Of a DNA stretch of 64,000 nt, positions 1 to 9,263 are shown piece by piece. A program made the translations under genes and the position numbers. Position 1 is the first letter of the stretch; every line of letters starts with the position of its first letter. The DNA lies in contig JAHEKE010000003.1 of NCBI GenBank assembly GCA_024638505.1, positions 62,001 to 126,000 on the forward strand, read 5' to 3'. Origin of the DNA: Gammaproteobacteria bacterium. Its GTDB lineage: Bacteria > Pseudomonadota > Gammaproteobacteria > Arenicellales > JAANXG01. The notes beneath the pieces are model-generated. The model had not been told where the DNA came from, made no database searches, and saw only the letters and a list, made by a program, of their open reading frames with translations.

Positions 1-2
1 TC

Positions 3-893
3 TATGATGACAAGGACATAGAGCCGCCCGCAGTCGAGTACGCACGGGTCTCACCAGACCCTCATTCGGAGCGTTTACGACGACAAATTGGTATCGCAAA
101 TGCATCGCTCAGTGCGCGGCAAATACTGAATGCCAGGCATGCCTACTACGGTTCCATTTCCTATCTAGACGCTAAAGTTGGAGAGCTCTTGAGCAGTCTA
201 AACGAAACCGGTTTAGCGGGTGATACGGTCATTGTGTTTACCGCAGATCATGGTGACATGCTCGGCGAACGCGGCCTGTGGTTTAAAATGTCCTGGTTTG
301 AGCATGCGGCAAGGGTGCCATTGGTGCTGAGTTTTCCTGCTGCGATCAGGCCGCAGATATCCAATGGCACTGCGTCGTTGATCGATTTGCTGCCTACTTT
401 AGTTGAGCTCGCGACTGACGGAAAGGGCCACGACTATCAAGCAGTCATGGATGGGCGGTCTTTGCTTCCGCAGCTGTCCGGGATTGACGGTCACGATGAG
501 GCGCTTGGCCAGTATTTTGCCGAGATCACAACGGAGCCCATATTTATGATTAGAAGAGGCAGTAAAAAACTTATCGCAGGTGATAGCGATCCGCCGCTTT
601 ATTTCGACCTGGAGAGCGACCCTAAAGAGTTGCACAATCTGGCCGATAATCCGAAACACAAAACAGAAGTAAGTACTGTTGTCGAAGAAGTCCGCGCGCG
701 CTGGGATGTGGAAGCAATAAAAGGGCGCATCATTGAGAGCCAGAGACGCCGCCACACCATTATCCCGAACTTGATTGAGCAGAATGTTAGTTGGGACTAT
801 CAGCCTGAAACTGATGCCAGTAGGACTTACATCCGAAACAACTCAGAGCTTTACCAGATAGAGCGCCGCGCCAGATTCCCATCAGTTAAGTAA
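3..893 (+). CDS. betC: Choline sulfatase, C-terminal part (5' end outside window)
   Basis: The reading frame is open from the first bases of the window, so about 296 residues of the C-terminal part are present and the N-terminal catalytic part is missing. The enzyme hydrolyses choline-O-sulfate to choline and sulfate in the cytoplasm, feeding betaine synthesis. Visible are the sulfatase alpha/beta core segment with the metal-binding motif FTADHGDMLGERG, and the extra C-terminal module of choline sulfatases (WDYQPETDASRTYIRN, then ERRARFP at the end), which separates this family from generic arylsulfatases. The next genes handle sulfur amino acids, but no operon link is visible: the gap to the next start is over 110 bases. 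Family assignment is confident; the formylglycine site cannot be checked because it lies upstream. Confidence 0.88.
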   Translation, partial: YDDKDIEPPAVEYARVSPDPHSERLRRQIGIANASLSARQILNARHAYYGSISYLDAKVGELLSSLNETGLAGDTVIVFTADHGDMLGERGLWFKMSWFEHAARVPLVLSFPAAIRPQISNGTASLIDLLPTLVELATDGKGHDYQAVMDGRSLLPQLSGIDGHDEALGQYFAEITTEPIFMIRRGSKKLIAGDSDPPLYFDLESDPKELHNLADNPKHKTEVSTVVEEVRARWDVEAIKGRIIESQRRRHTIIPNLIEQNVSWDYQPETDASRTYIRNNSELYQIERRARFPSVK

Positions 894-1031
894 TCAGCCA
901 GTGCCTGTGAACATTTCCAATCGTCTTCTTTCTTTCGGGATTGAAGCAGACAAAGATTCATATTTTCATCCAGTCCACTATCACTTGATCCACAGCAAGA
1001 GCACACAATGTACTTCTATGGAGATCCTGAC

Positions 1032-2408
1032 ATGAATTCGCCCCAATCCGTGCTCGATTTGATTGGTAATACACCCTTACTGAAGTTAACAAAGTTCGAT
1101 GCCGGACCGTGTGAGCTTTTTGTAAAACTGGAGAACCAGAATCCGGGCGGTTCGATCAAAGATCGAACCGCAAAAGCCATGGTAGAGGCAGCCGAAAGCG
1201 ATGGCAGCGTAGTCCCGGGAGACACGCTTATCGAGGCCACGTTCGGCAACACAGGCCTGGGCGTATCTCTGGTCGCCTCGCATAAGGGTTATCCGGTGAT
1301 ACTGGTTGTACCGGAGAATGCCGGCCGCGATAAGGTGCTCCACCTCAAAGCCTCGGGTGCCGAAGTTCTGCTAGCGCGGTCAGACGTAGAGTCGTCGCAT
1401 GCAGATTACTATCGTAATATCGCGCACAGACTGGAGAGAGAGTTGCCCAGCGGGTTTTACCTTGACCAGTTCAATAACCCGGCCAACACGCTGGCTCACG
1501 AGCATGGTACAGGTCCGGAAATATGGAAACAAATGGGGCAGCGCGTGGATGCATTTGTTTGCGGCGTTAGATCCGGCGGCACTTTCACCGGATGTACGCG
1601 CTTTTTGAAGCAAATGAATCCAGCATTGGACGCTGTACTAGCGGAACCTAAAGGATCGTTACTTGCAGATTCCACCGACTCCAAGAAAGCCGCGGTAGCA
1701 GGCTCGTCCTTGATCAAAAATGTCGGCAGCCACGCTTCGCCTGGAAACTTTGATCCCGACGTGGTAGATCACACTTATACCGTGACGGACATGGAGGCAT
1801 TCTCCGCCGCCCGCGACCTACTGCGTATGCAAGGGATATTCGGGGGAGTATCCACTGGTCTCCACCTTGCCGCCGCGCTTCGATATTGCCGGCAACAGAA
1901 AAAAGCAAAGAGGGTTGTTACCCTGGTAAGTGATACCGGCTATAAATATCTGTCGACTGCATACGACCGTGCCTGGCTGTTGAATCAGGGGCTGATCCCT
2001 CAACGACATTACGGAGATCTGAGAGATTTGATAACTCGCCGCGCCGACGAGGGCGATGTAGTCAGCGTCAGTCCCGACGACACTCTTATCGCGGCCTACA
2101 CGCGCATTCGCATGTATGATGTTTCTCAGCTTCCGGTCCTAGAAGATGGCCGAATAGTTGGCATGATTGATGAGTCTGATCTATTGATGGCGGTGTTTGA
2201 CAAGCGCGAGTATTTTGAATATCCGGTACGTGATTTCATGATTACCCGACTGGAAATGATAGAGCCGGACGCCTCAATAACATCTTTGCTGCCCGTATTC
2301 AGAGGGGATCATGTCGCCATCATTGCGGATAAAGAAAAGTTTTACGGCTTGATTACCCAGGTGGATTTAATCAACCATCTGCGTAATTCAATGAGTAATC
2401 ATGATTAG
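1032..2408 (+). CDS. cbs: Cystathionine beta-synthase (PLP domain plus CBS pair)
   Basis: PLP enzyme expected to condense serine with homocysteine to cystathionine; O-acetylserine-type activity cannot be excluded from sequence alone. Residues about 1-310 form a fold-type II PLP domain: the lysine motif GGSIKDRTAK, the substrate loop EATFGNTGLG and the phosphate-binding stretch GVRSGGTFTG. Residues about 335-455 contain two CBS motifs, typical of the regulated cystathionine synthase form rather than plain cysteine synthase. I prefer the ATG at 1032 (GGAG eight bases upstream, and the family N-terminus begins near SVLDLIGNTPL); an ATG at 1008 in the same frame would add eight residues. The next gene starts 66 bases downstream on the same strand. 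Confidence 0.87.
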   Translation: MNSPQSVLDLIGNTPLLKLTKFDAGPCELFVKLENQNPGGSIKDRTAKAMVEAAESDGSVVPGDTLIEATFGNTGLGVSLVASHKGYPVILVVPENAGRDKVLHLKASGAEVLLARSDVESSHADYYRNIAHRLERELPSGFYLDQFNNPANTLAHEHGTGPEIWKQMGQRVDAFVCGVRSGGTFTGCTRFLKQMNPALDAVLAEPKGSLLADSTDSKKAAVAGSSLIKNVGSHASPGNFDPDVVDHTYTVTDMEAFSAARDLLRMQGIFGGVSTGLHLAAALRYCRQQKKAKRVVTLVSDTGYKYLSTAYDRAWLLNQGLIPQRHYGDLRDLITRRADEGDVVSVSPDDTLIAAYTRIRMYDVSQLPVLEDGRIVGMIDESDLLMAVFDKREYFEYPVRDFMITRLEMIEPDASITSLLPVFRGDHVAIIADKEKFYGLITQVDLINHLRNSMSNHD

Positions 2409-2474
2409 AATAATCAGATCTCGGCAGCGCGGAGACGTGGTCCAGGGAATTCGCAGAATAACCAGGGCTGATAA

Positions 2475-3707
2475 ATGTTAGATGTAGACTTTGTCCGACA
2501 GCATTTCCCCTGTTTCAACGATAGCCCGACAGCACGATGGGCATTTTTTGAAAACGCCGGAGGTTCCTACGCGCCCCAATCAGTCAGTTCTTGGTTGTAC
2601 CGGTTTTTTACAGAATACAAGGTGCAACCCTATGGGTTTTCGGATATGTCGATCAGAGCCGGTGAAGAAATGGACATGGCTTACAGCAGAATTGCTGAAT
2701 GGATCAACGCCAGGGAGGAAGAGATCACTCTGGGGCCATCGACTACGATGAATATGTATGTTCTCGCCCAAGCTGTTCGCGCCACGCTTGCCGAAGGAGA
2801 TGAAGTGATCGTGACCAATCAGGACCATGAAGCAAATATAGGCTGTTGGCGGCGTTTCAGTGAGGCGGGAATCAAGGTAAGGGAATGGAAGATTGACCCG
2901 GGCAATGGTGAACTTGACATCGCGGACTTGCGTACTCTGGTTAGCGATAAAACACGCCTGGTGTGCTTCAGTCTGTGCTCAAATGTAGTAGGTACTTTCA
3001 ACGACGTCCGTGCTGTCAGTAAGATTGCGCGTGATGTGGGAGCCCTGGTGGTTGCGGACGGCGTGTCTTATGCGCCCCATAAAGTTATCGATGTGACGGA
3101 ACTGGATGCGGATTTTATCCTTTTCAGTACGTATAAAACTTTTGGCACCCACTTGGGCGTGCTGTGGGGTGACGCCGACGTATTGCGCACGCTTCCTGCC
3201 CAGGGACACTACTTCAACGCAGCAAATCCGCGCTATCGCATGAATCCGACCGGGCCGCTGCATGCAGAAATAGCTGCGTTGAACGGCGTCTTTGACTACT
3301 TCGATTCCCTCTACCATCACCACTTTACTGAGAAGAAAGGCGGTCTGCACGAGCGCGCCAAAAAAGTTTTCAAACTGTTCGCTAAACACGAAACGGATCT
3401 GGCCAACCTTGTGCTGGACTACTTGCGTGATAACCCGCGCGTTCGGCTTATTGGAAAAGATCGCGCTGGTGAAAGCGACCGGGCAGCAACGATATCATTT
3501 GTCACTACAGATCGATCCGTGGTGGAGGTAGCTAAGCATCTGGCGCAGAAACAGGTCGCCATCGGATGTGGTAATTTTTATGCCGTACGGTGTATTGAAG
3601 CACTTGGCATTCCTAGCGAACCGGGAGTGCTGAGGGCATCCATGGTGCATTACAACACCAGGGAGGAGGTTCATCGTTTACTGCAGGCTATGAATGAAGC
3701 AGTCTGA
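2475..3707 (+). CDS. Class V aminotransferase, cysteine desulfurase-like
   Basis: A 410-residue fold-type I PLP enzyme of the class V group (NifS/SufS-like). It shows an N-terminal aromatic-Gly patch (FFENAGGSYAPQSV), the segment LGPSTTMNMY, the aspartate region VVADGVSYAPH and the PLP lysine in FSTYKTFGTHLG. It most resembles the VC1184-type subfamily of cysteine desulfurase-like proteins, whose substrate is not established to my knowledge. No Fe-S scaffold genes (iscU, sufBCD) lie nearby, so a role as general desulfurase is not supported by context. Following cystathionine beta-synthase closely, it may act on a sulfur amino acid or related compound; that is inference. A weak terminator-like hairpin follows. 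Confidence 0.8.
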   Translation: MLDVDFVRQHFPCFNDSPTARWAFFENAGGSYAPQSVSSWLYRFFTEYKVQPYGFSDMSIRAGEEMDMAYSRIAEWINAREEEITLGPSTTMNMYVLAQAVRATLAEGDEVIVTNQDHEANIGCWRRFSEAGIKVREWKIDPGNGELDIADLRTLVSDKTRLVCFSLCSNVVGTFNDVRAVSKIARDVGALVVADGVSYAPHKVIDVTELDADFILFSTYKTFGTHLGVLWGDADVLRTLPAQGHYFNAANPRYRMNPTGPLHAEIAALNGVFDYFDSLYHHHFTEKKGGLHERAKKVFKLFAKHETDLANLVLDYLRDNPRVRLIGKDRAGESDRAATISFVTTDRSVVEVAKHLAQKQVAIGCGNFYAVRCIEALGIPSEPGVLRASMVHYNTREEVHRLLQAMNEAV

Positions 3708-3765
3708 CGGCCGGGTGTTGTGATACCTTAGTCAGTGCCTCAGGCTAAAGACGTTGAAACCGACG

Positions 3766-3788
3766 TGCCATGCTCATGGTGTTTTTTT
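3766..3788 (+). terminator. Possible weak terminator
   Basis: A short hairpin (CCAT, loop GCTC, ATGG, extended only by wobble pairs) is followed by seven T residues about 60 bases after the aminotransferase stop codon. The T tract is good but the stem is short, so efficiency is doubtful. Confidence 0.35.
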
Positions 3789-4043
3789 GCAGGTTGGGCG
3801 GGCAGGTGGAGGTAAGGCAAATATATATAATTAAATCATATGCTTATGAAGCTACACGCTGTTTGGCATCGTGCCATGGTCAACGCGATGTGGGATATTA
3901 GGCTTGAGCCTCTATCATTTGCTCAGCTAGACTTAGATTTGAAAAAATCGAATACAACTTTAGCATTGAATTCACTCAGCTCGCTTGACCACACCCCTAG
4001 CTCGCCTACAGACCAATAGCTCCCGGCTTCTGCCTGCTACCTA
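3789..4043. other. Intergenic region upstream of miaB
   Basis: AT-rich, non-coding stretch between the aminotransferase and miaB. It has a run of alternating A/T near 3822-3840 and a TTGACC hexamer near 3985 that could be a -35 element, but no convincing -10 partner was found. It presumably contains the promoter of the miaB operon. No RNA gene was recognised. Confidence 0.4.
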
Positions 4044-5396
4044 GTGCCAAGAAAACTTTTCATTCACACGTTTGGTTGCCAAATGAACGAATACGATTCG
4101 TTACGTATGGCCGATCAGCTGTATCAAGCTCAGGGTATGATTCGCATAGAAGATCCGCAGCAGGCGGATGTACTTTTGTTAAATACATGCTCAGTGCGGG
4201 AGAAAGCGCAAGAGAAACTATTCTCACAACTAGGACGGTGGCGTGAAATTAAGCAGTCAAGACCTGAAGTTATAATTGGTGTCGGCGGCTGCGTGGCCAG
4301 TCAGGAAGGTGAGGGAATATTTAAACGGGCTCCATATGTTGATCTAGTATTTGGGCCGCAAACGCTGCACCGGTTACCCGAGCTCATACATCAAGTGGAG
4401 CACACGCGCAAACCGAGCATCGACATTGAGTTTCCAGAAATCGAAAAATTCGATTGCCTGCCACCGCCGAAGGTGGATACCGTAACCGCGTATGTCTCAA
4501 TTATGGAAGGGTGCAGTAAATACTGCACCTTCTGTGTTGTTCCCTATACTCGAGGCGAAGAATTCAGTCGACCTTTTGATGACGTTATCACGGAAGTCGT
4601 TGAGCTCGCTAATCAGGGCGTAAGGGAGGTGACGCTACTTGGGCAAAACGTAAATGGCTATCGCGGACTGATGCACGACGGGGACGAAGCTGACCTTGCA
4701 CTGTTAATAAGGTACATCGCCGAAATCGATGGAATTGAGCGCATCAGGTTCACTACATCACACCCTGCGGACTTCACCGAACCCCTCATTTCGGTGTACG
4801 CAGATGTATCTAAGCTCGTCGGTCATCTGCATCTACCTGTGCAGAGCGGATCCGACCGTATATTGCAGTTGATGAAAAGAAGATATTCGGTAGATTACTA
4901 TAAGAATCTAGTTCAGCAGTTGCGCAGTCAACGACAGCAGCTCTACCTAACATCTGATTTCATTATTGGATTTCCAGGGGAAACAGAAGACGATTTCAAC
5001 GCGACCATGGAACTTATCGAAGAAGTCAACTTCGATCAGTCTTTCAGTTTTATCTACAGCGCGCGTCCAGGCACGCCCGCCTCCGATTTCACGGACGATG
5101 TGCCATACCGTGTAAAGCAGGAGAGGCTGCGCACTGTACAAAGCGCCATCAACGCAGCTGCAAAGGCCATAAGCGAAGATATGGTTGGTACTAAACAAAA
5201 AGTTTTGGTTGATCGAACCGCCAAAAAAAATGCCAGGCAGCTTTCGGGGCGCACTGACAACAACCGTGTCGTCAACTTTGACGGTCCCCGTGAGCTCATT
5301 GGCCATATGGCGGATATAGTCATAACAGAGGCACTGCCCAATTCCTTACGTGGCCGTCTGCTCACGCCCCATTCAGCTTACCGTAAAACAGCCTAA
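4044..5396 (+). CDS. miaB: tRNA-2-methylthio-N6-isopentenyladenosine synthase
   Basis: Radical SAM methylthiotransferase that adds a methylthio group to i6A37 of tRNAs. Order: N-terminal UPF0004 domain with three cluster cysteines (C12 in [11 protein letters not shown]49 in [10 protein letters not shown]83 in VGGCVAS); radical SAM core with C158, C162 and C165 in the CxxxCxxC motif [10 protein letters not shown]-terminal TRAM domain. The NEYDS signature favours MiaB over RimO and MtaB. The start is GTG at 4044: an in-frame TAG at 4017 excludes an upstream start, and family N-termini align here. First gene of the conserved operon miaB-ybeZ-ybeY-corC-lnt. Confidence 0.96.
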   Translation: MPRKLFIHTFGCQMNEYDSLRMADQLYQAQGMIRIEDPQQADVLLLNTCSVREKAQEKLFSQLGRWREIKQSRPEVIIGVGGCVASQEGEGIFKRAPYVDLVFGPQTLHRLPELIHQVEHTRKPSIDIEFPEIEKFDCLPPPKVDTVTAYVSIMEGCSKYCTFCVVPYTRGEEFSRPFDDVITEVVELANQGVREVTLLGQNVNGYRGLMHDGDEADLALLIRYIAEIDGIERIRFTTSHPADFTEPLISVYADVSKLVGHLHLPVQSGSDRILQLMKRRYSVDYYKNLVQQLRSQRQQLYLTSDFIIGFPGETEDDFNATMELIEEVNFDQSFSFIYSARPGTPASDFTDDVPYRVKQERLRTVQSAINAAAKAISEDMVGTKQKVLVDRTAKKNARQLSGRTDNNRVVNFDGPRELIGHMADIVITEALPNSLRGRLLTPHSAYRKTA

Positions 5397-5408
5397 CAAA
5401 AAGATTCT

Positions 5409-6362
5409 TTGAATAGCAAAGTATCACCGATCACCTTTTCTTTGGACCCACCCGATAACCAGCGGTTAGCGGTTTTGTGCGGACAATTCGATCATAATCT
5501 AAAAAAGATTGCTTCTTACTTCGATGTGGCGATCACTAACCGCGGGCCCTTGTTCAGCATCAGTGGGATCGAAAAGTCGGCAGAGCAGGCTAAGCTAAGT
5601 CTAAATGAGCTGTATGCGCAGACAAAGAACCGAGCCACGTTAAACGATGAGGCTGTGTACCGAGTCCTGCGCAACGTTGCCAACGGCAGCAAAGACGAAC
5701 GACCTGAACTAAAAATCAGAACGGCAAAGAGGCAGGTCAAGCCTCGCTCAAAGCGTCAGTACGATTACGTACAGAGCATCCTCAGCAGCGATGTTGTTTT
5801 TGGCGTGGGGCCGGCGGGAACGGGGAAAACTTATCTAGCTGTAGCCTGTGCGGTGCAGGCATTGAGCGCAGATGAAATAGAGCGCATTGTGCTGGTGCGG
5901 CCTGCGGTTGAGGCAGGAGAACGCCTGGGCTTTCTGCCGGGGGATATCGGGCAAAAGGTCGACCCGTATCTTCGGCCACTTTACGATGCTCTTTATGAGT
6001 TGCTAGGTTTTGAGCGAGTCGCCAAGCTTCTGGAACGAACCGTGATCGAACTTGCGCCTTTGGCTTATATGCGTGGCCGCACGTTGAGTAACGCTTTTGT
6101 GATTTTAGACGAAGCGCAGAATACCACGACGCAACAGATGAAGATGTTTTTAACTCGAATGGGATTCGGCTCAAAGATGGTAATTACGGGTGACATCACC
6201 CAGACTGACCTACCGCGAGACGCAATGTCCGGGTTACGCCATGCGGTTGAGACGCTGGGGAAGATCAAGGGTATAGCGGTTACGCGGTTTACTTCCAACG
6301 ATGTCGTGCGGCATGCGCTGGTGCAGCACATCATCGATGCATATGACGCGGTAAAGGAATGA
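5409..6362 (+). CDS. ybeZ: PhoH-like ATPase YbeZ
   Basis: Cytoplasmic PhoH-family NTPase of 317 residues. An N-terminal nucleic-acid-binding-like region of about 110 residues precedes the helicase-like ATPase with Walker A motif GVGPAGTGKT near residue 135 and Walker B FVILDEAQN near residue 230. It begins with TTG at 5409, 12 bases after the miaB stop codon. In Enterobacteria YbeZ partners with YbeY in rRNA maturation and ribosome quality control; the four-base ATGA overlap with ybeY here suggests translational coupling. Length is slightly shorter than the E. coli protein. Confidence 0.93.
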   Translation: MNSKVSPITFSLDPPDNQRLAVLCGQFDHNLKKIASYFDVAITNRGPLFSISGIEKSAEQAKLSLNELYAQTKNRATLNDEAVYRVLRNVANGSKDERPELKIRTAKRQVKPRSKRQYDYVQSILSSDVVFGVGPAGTGKTYLAVACAVQALSADEIERIVLVRPAVEAGERLGFLPGDIGQKVDPYLRPLYDALYELLGFERVAKLLERTVIELAPLAYMRGRTLSNAFVILDEAQNTTTQQMKMFLTRMGFGSKMVITGDITQTDLPRDAMSGLRHAVETLGKIKGIAVTRFTSNDVVRHALVQHIIDAYDAVKE

Positions 6363-6808
6363 CATTATCTACAGAAGTACAGCAGTGCAGCGAATGCTCA
6401 GACGTTCCGAGCCGAGAACTTATGTCGCTGTGGGCGGGTAGGGCTTTTTCTACCGTTGCGCATCGAGATGCCCAAGTTACCATACGCATAGTTGATCAAA
6501 AAGAGGGCGCTGAACTCAATCAGAGATTTCGGCAGGGTCGTGGGGCGACTAACGTTTTGTCATTTTCCTATGCAGATGATCCCCACGCGCAGGGGAGTTT
6601 GCTGGGGGATATCGTGATCTGTGCCCCCGTCGCGAAACAGGAGGCAGTGACGCAGAATAAAGGTGTCGATGCTCACTGGGCTCATCTGGTTGTGCACGGA
6701 ATACTGCATTTGTGTGGCTACCGACACGAGCAAGAGCAAGAAGCCGAAGTCATGGAACGGTTGGAGGGGCAAATTCTATCGGGGCTTGGATTTCCCGCCC
6801 CCTACTAA
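6359..6808 (+). CDS. ybeY: Endoribonuclease YbeY
   Basis: Zinc-dependent single-strand endoribonuclease involved in 16S rRNA 3'-end maturation and ribosome quality control. The zinc motif is HGILHLCGYRH, with ligands H113, H117 and H123. The family consensus has Asp in the position before the last His (GYDH); here it is Arg (R122), which is unusual although all three ligands are intact. The preceding RGATNVLSF segment and the LLGDIVIC strand are typical. The start overlaps the ybeZ stop and the stop lies three bases before corC. Confidence 0.94.
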   Translation: MTLSTEVQQCSECSDVPSRELMSLWAGRAFSTVAHRDAQVTIRIVDQKEGAELNQRFRQGRGATNVLSFSYADDPHAQGSLLGDIVICAPVAKQEAVTQNKGVDAHWAHLVVHGILHLCGYRHEQEQEAEVMERLEGQILSGLGFPAPY

Positions 6809-6811
6809 TAG

Positions 6812-7699
6812 ATGGACAGCCCCGAAAAACCTCCGCCTAGTGCGTCGCTCCATCTGTGGCTTGGTTTTCGCAACTGGGTCAACAAGTTAGTCGGTAATCA
6901 ACCACAATCATCCCGGGATTTGGTTGATGTGATGCAGGATGCTCAAAAACGCGGACTGCTAGACCAAGAGGAACTTGACACCATTCAGCGCGTACTGCAA
7001 GTCTCCGAGCTGCGGGTCCGCGATATTATGATTCCACGCTCTAAGATGGTCGTCGTTGAAAAGGACAGTCCCCCCGAGGAATTCTTGCCCATCCTCATCG
7101 AAAGCGCCCATTCGAGATTCCCTGTAATCGATGGCGACCGCGACAAAATCGTCGGCATCCTGCTAGCCAAAGACGTTTTAGGCTATTTTGAACAGGGCGC
7201 TAAGGGAAGTTTTAATATGCGAGAAGCGCTACGTCCAGTTGTGTTTATACCTGAGAGTAAAAGGCTGAACGTGCTGCTTACAGAATTTCGGGCGAGCCGC
7301 AATCATATGGCGATCGTGGTGGATGAGTACGGAGGAGTTGGCGGGTTGGTGACCATCGAGGATGTGTTGGAACAGATAGTCGGTGAGATTGAGGATGAGC
7401 ATGATGTGGAAGAAGAGGGCGATATGGTCTACCAACACGGTGAGAATGAATTTGTGACCAAAGCGTTGCTGCCGTTGGAGGAATTCAACGCTTTTTTTGA
7501 TGCGGATTTCGATGTAGAGGAAAACGACACCGTTGGCGGTCTTGTTGTAAAAAGTTTTGGTCACGTTCCGCAACGGGGTGAGGTCGTAACCATAGACTCC
7601 TATTTATTTGAGGTGCTGCACGCCGATAGTCGCCGCGTTCACTTGCTGAAGGTAAGTAAGACCGAACCTATACCGGAACAAACAACCTTTTTACACTAA
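6812..7699 (+). CDS. corC: CBS-domain protein CorC (YbeX)
   Basis: A 295-residue cytoplasmic protein with a CBS pair (about residues 70-190, recognisable in VRDIMIPRSKMV and FPVIDGDRDKIVGILLAKD) followed by a CorC/HlyC C-terminal domain (about 205-285). There is no DUF21 membrane domain, so this is the soluble CorC/YbeX form and not a CorB-type transporter. Historically linked to magnesium and cobalt efflux, and genetically to ribosome homeostasis with ybeYZ. It starts three bases after ybeY. Confidence 0.93.
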   Translation: MDSPEKPPPSASLHLWLGFRNWVNKLVGNQPQSSRDLVDVMQDAQKRGLLDQEELDTIQRVLQVSELRVRDIMIPRSKMVVVEKDSPPEEFLPILIESAHSRFPVIDGDRDKIVGILLAKDVLGYFEQGAKGSFNMREALRPVVFIPESKRLNVLLTEFRASRNHMAIVVDEYGGVGGLVTIEDVLEQIVGEIEDEHDVEEEGDMVYQHGENEFVTKALLPLEEFNAFFDADFDVEENDTVGGLVVKSFGHVPQRGEVVTIDSYLFEVLHADSRRVHLLKVSKTEPIPEQTTFLH

Positions 7700-7763
7700 T
7701 AGTGCTTAATCAACACTACGCTGAATCTGCACTAGATCCCCCTCCCGCTTTGGGTATGTTGGT

Positions 7764-9248
7764 TTGAAATACTTTGCGGCTTTCATTGCCGGTGCCGCAA
7801 CGGTTCTCACTTTCTCCCCTTTTAGTCTATACCTTCTCGGAATTGCAGGGCCCGCATTATTGTTTTATCTGTGGCTGAACGCGAGGGCCCGTCAGTCATT
7901 TTTTCTAGGTCTATGCTTCGGTATAGGCTTATTTGGAATGGGCGTGTCTTGGGTTTACGTGAGCATGCATGTCTACGGACACATGCCGGTTCTGCTGGCC
8001 GGCTTTGCGACCTTGATTTTTATTTTGATTCTATCACTATACATCGCCATTGCCGGGCTGCTGCAAGCGCAATTCACCGGTTCCAACATAGTCCGGGCTG
8101 GAGTAATAATACCGGCGTTGTGGGTATTGACCGAATGGCTGCGTGGGTGGCTGTGGAGCGGCTTTCCATGGTTGAGTCTAGGCTACGGGCAAACCGAAAG
8201 TGCCTTCACCGGGGTGGCACAGTTCCTGGGCGCTTATGGCGTAAGCTGGTTTGCGGCGACCGCGGCCGGTATCCTTGCAGCGGCAGCGCATGAGTCTGGC
8301 ATCACCCGCCGTCTGCTCCTCTTTGGCGTCATTGCCACGCTGTGGCTCACCAGCTGGGCCGCTGGTCACTGGTCCTTGGTGCAGCCCAATGGTCCACCTG
8401 TCAAAGTAGCGGTAGTGCAGGGTAACGTTTCGCTTGCCGATAAGTGGGAACCGGCGCAAAGAGACTCGATTTTACAGCGATACTTGTCGCTCAGCGCGCC
8501 CGAGCTCGACCGGGATCTGATCGTTTGGCCGGAAGCCGCGCTGCCGTTTTTTCTGGATGGATTACCGGATGAATTCTGGCACACCTTGCAGCAGCATCCT
8601 GCGGATTTTGTGTTCGGTGTTTTGGAACGTGTGACGCAGGATGGCTCCGTAAAAAGCTACAACAGCGTGGTTGCGCTATCTTCCAAGCGGGCTCTGTACC
8701 GTAAACAACATTTGGTGCCGTTTGGGGAATTTCTACCCTTGCCGTCCATGCTGGGCTGGATAATAGAGTATCTCAAAATTCCGATGTCGGATTTTAGCGC
8801 CTGGCAAAGACCGCAGCAGCCTGTATCAGTGGCTGGTGTCAGCGCAGGCGTGTCAATATGCTATGAAGATGCGTTTCTGGAGGAAATGCGGCAGACTTTA
8901 CCGGCGGCAGCACTACTGATCAACGTCAGTGAAGACTCCTGGTTTGGAGACTCTCTTGCGCCGCATCAGCGCTTAGATATGGCCAGGATGCGGGCCCAGG
9001 AGAACGGGCGGCCCATGATTCGCGCAGGTAACACCGGCGTATCAGCGATTATTGATCATACAGGCCGAACGCTGGCCCGATCCCAGCAGTTCGTGCCCGC
9101 GGTATTGCGGGGCAGCGTACAGCCCATGAAAGGAACTACGCCCTTTGTCCGGTTGGGATCCTGGCCCATAGTGGTTTTCTGTATCGCATTGATCGTGGCT
9201 AACGCGTTTAGTTCGTTTAAAACACGGCAAAAACTTACCGCGGGTTAG
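7764..9248 (+). CDS. lnt: Apolipoprotein N-acyltransferase
   Basis: Inner-membrane enzyme that adds the third acyl chain to the N-terminal cysteine of lipoproteins. Multiple membrane helices cover residues about 1-200; the nitrilase-like periplasmic domain follows with the catalytic triad E257 (IVWPEAALP), K314 (RKQHLVPFGEF) and C366 (SICYED); a final helix is near residues 470-485. The start is TTG at 7764, 64 bases after corC and last in the miaB operon. The stop lies only 15 bases from the stop of mgtE on the other strand. Confidence 0.95.
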   Translation: MKYFAAFIAGAATVLTFSPFSLYLLGIAGPALLFYLWLNARARQSFFLGLCFGIGLFGMGVSWVYVSMHVYGHMPVLLAGFATLIFILILSLYIAIAGLLQAQFTGSNIVRAGVIIPALWVLTEWLRGWLWSGFPWLSLGYGQTESAFTGVAQFLGAYGVSWFAATAAGILAAAAHESGITRRLLLFGVIATLWLTSWAAGHWSLVQPNGPPVKVAVVQGNVSLADKWEPAQRDSILQRYLSLSAPELDRDLIVWPEAALPFFLDGLPDEFWHTLQQHPADFVFGVLERVTQDGSVKSYNSVVALSSKRALYRKQHLVPFGEFLPLPSMLGWIIEYLKIPMSDFSAWQRPQQPVSVAGVSAGVSICYEDAFLEEMRQTLPAAALLINVSEDSWFGDSLAPHQRLDMARMRAQENGRPMIRAGNTGVSAIIDHTGRTLARSQQFVPAVLRGSVQPMKGTTPFVRLGSWPIVVFCIALIVANAFSSFKTRQKLTAG

Positions 9249-9263
9249 GCACGACCGCAGCTG

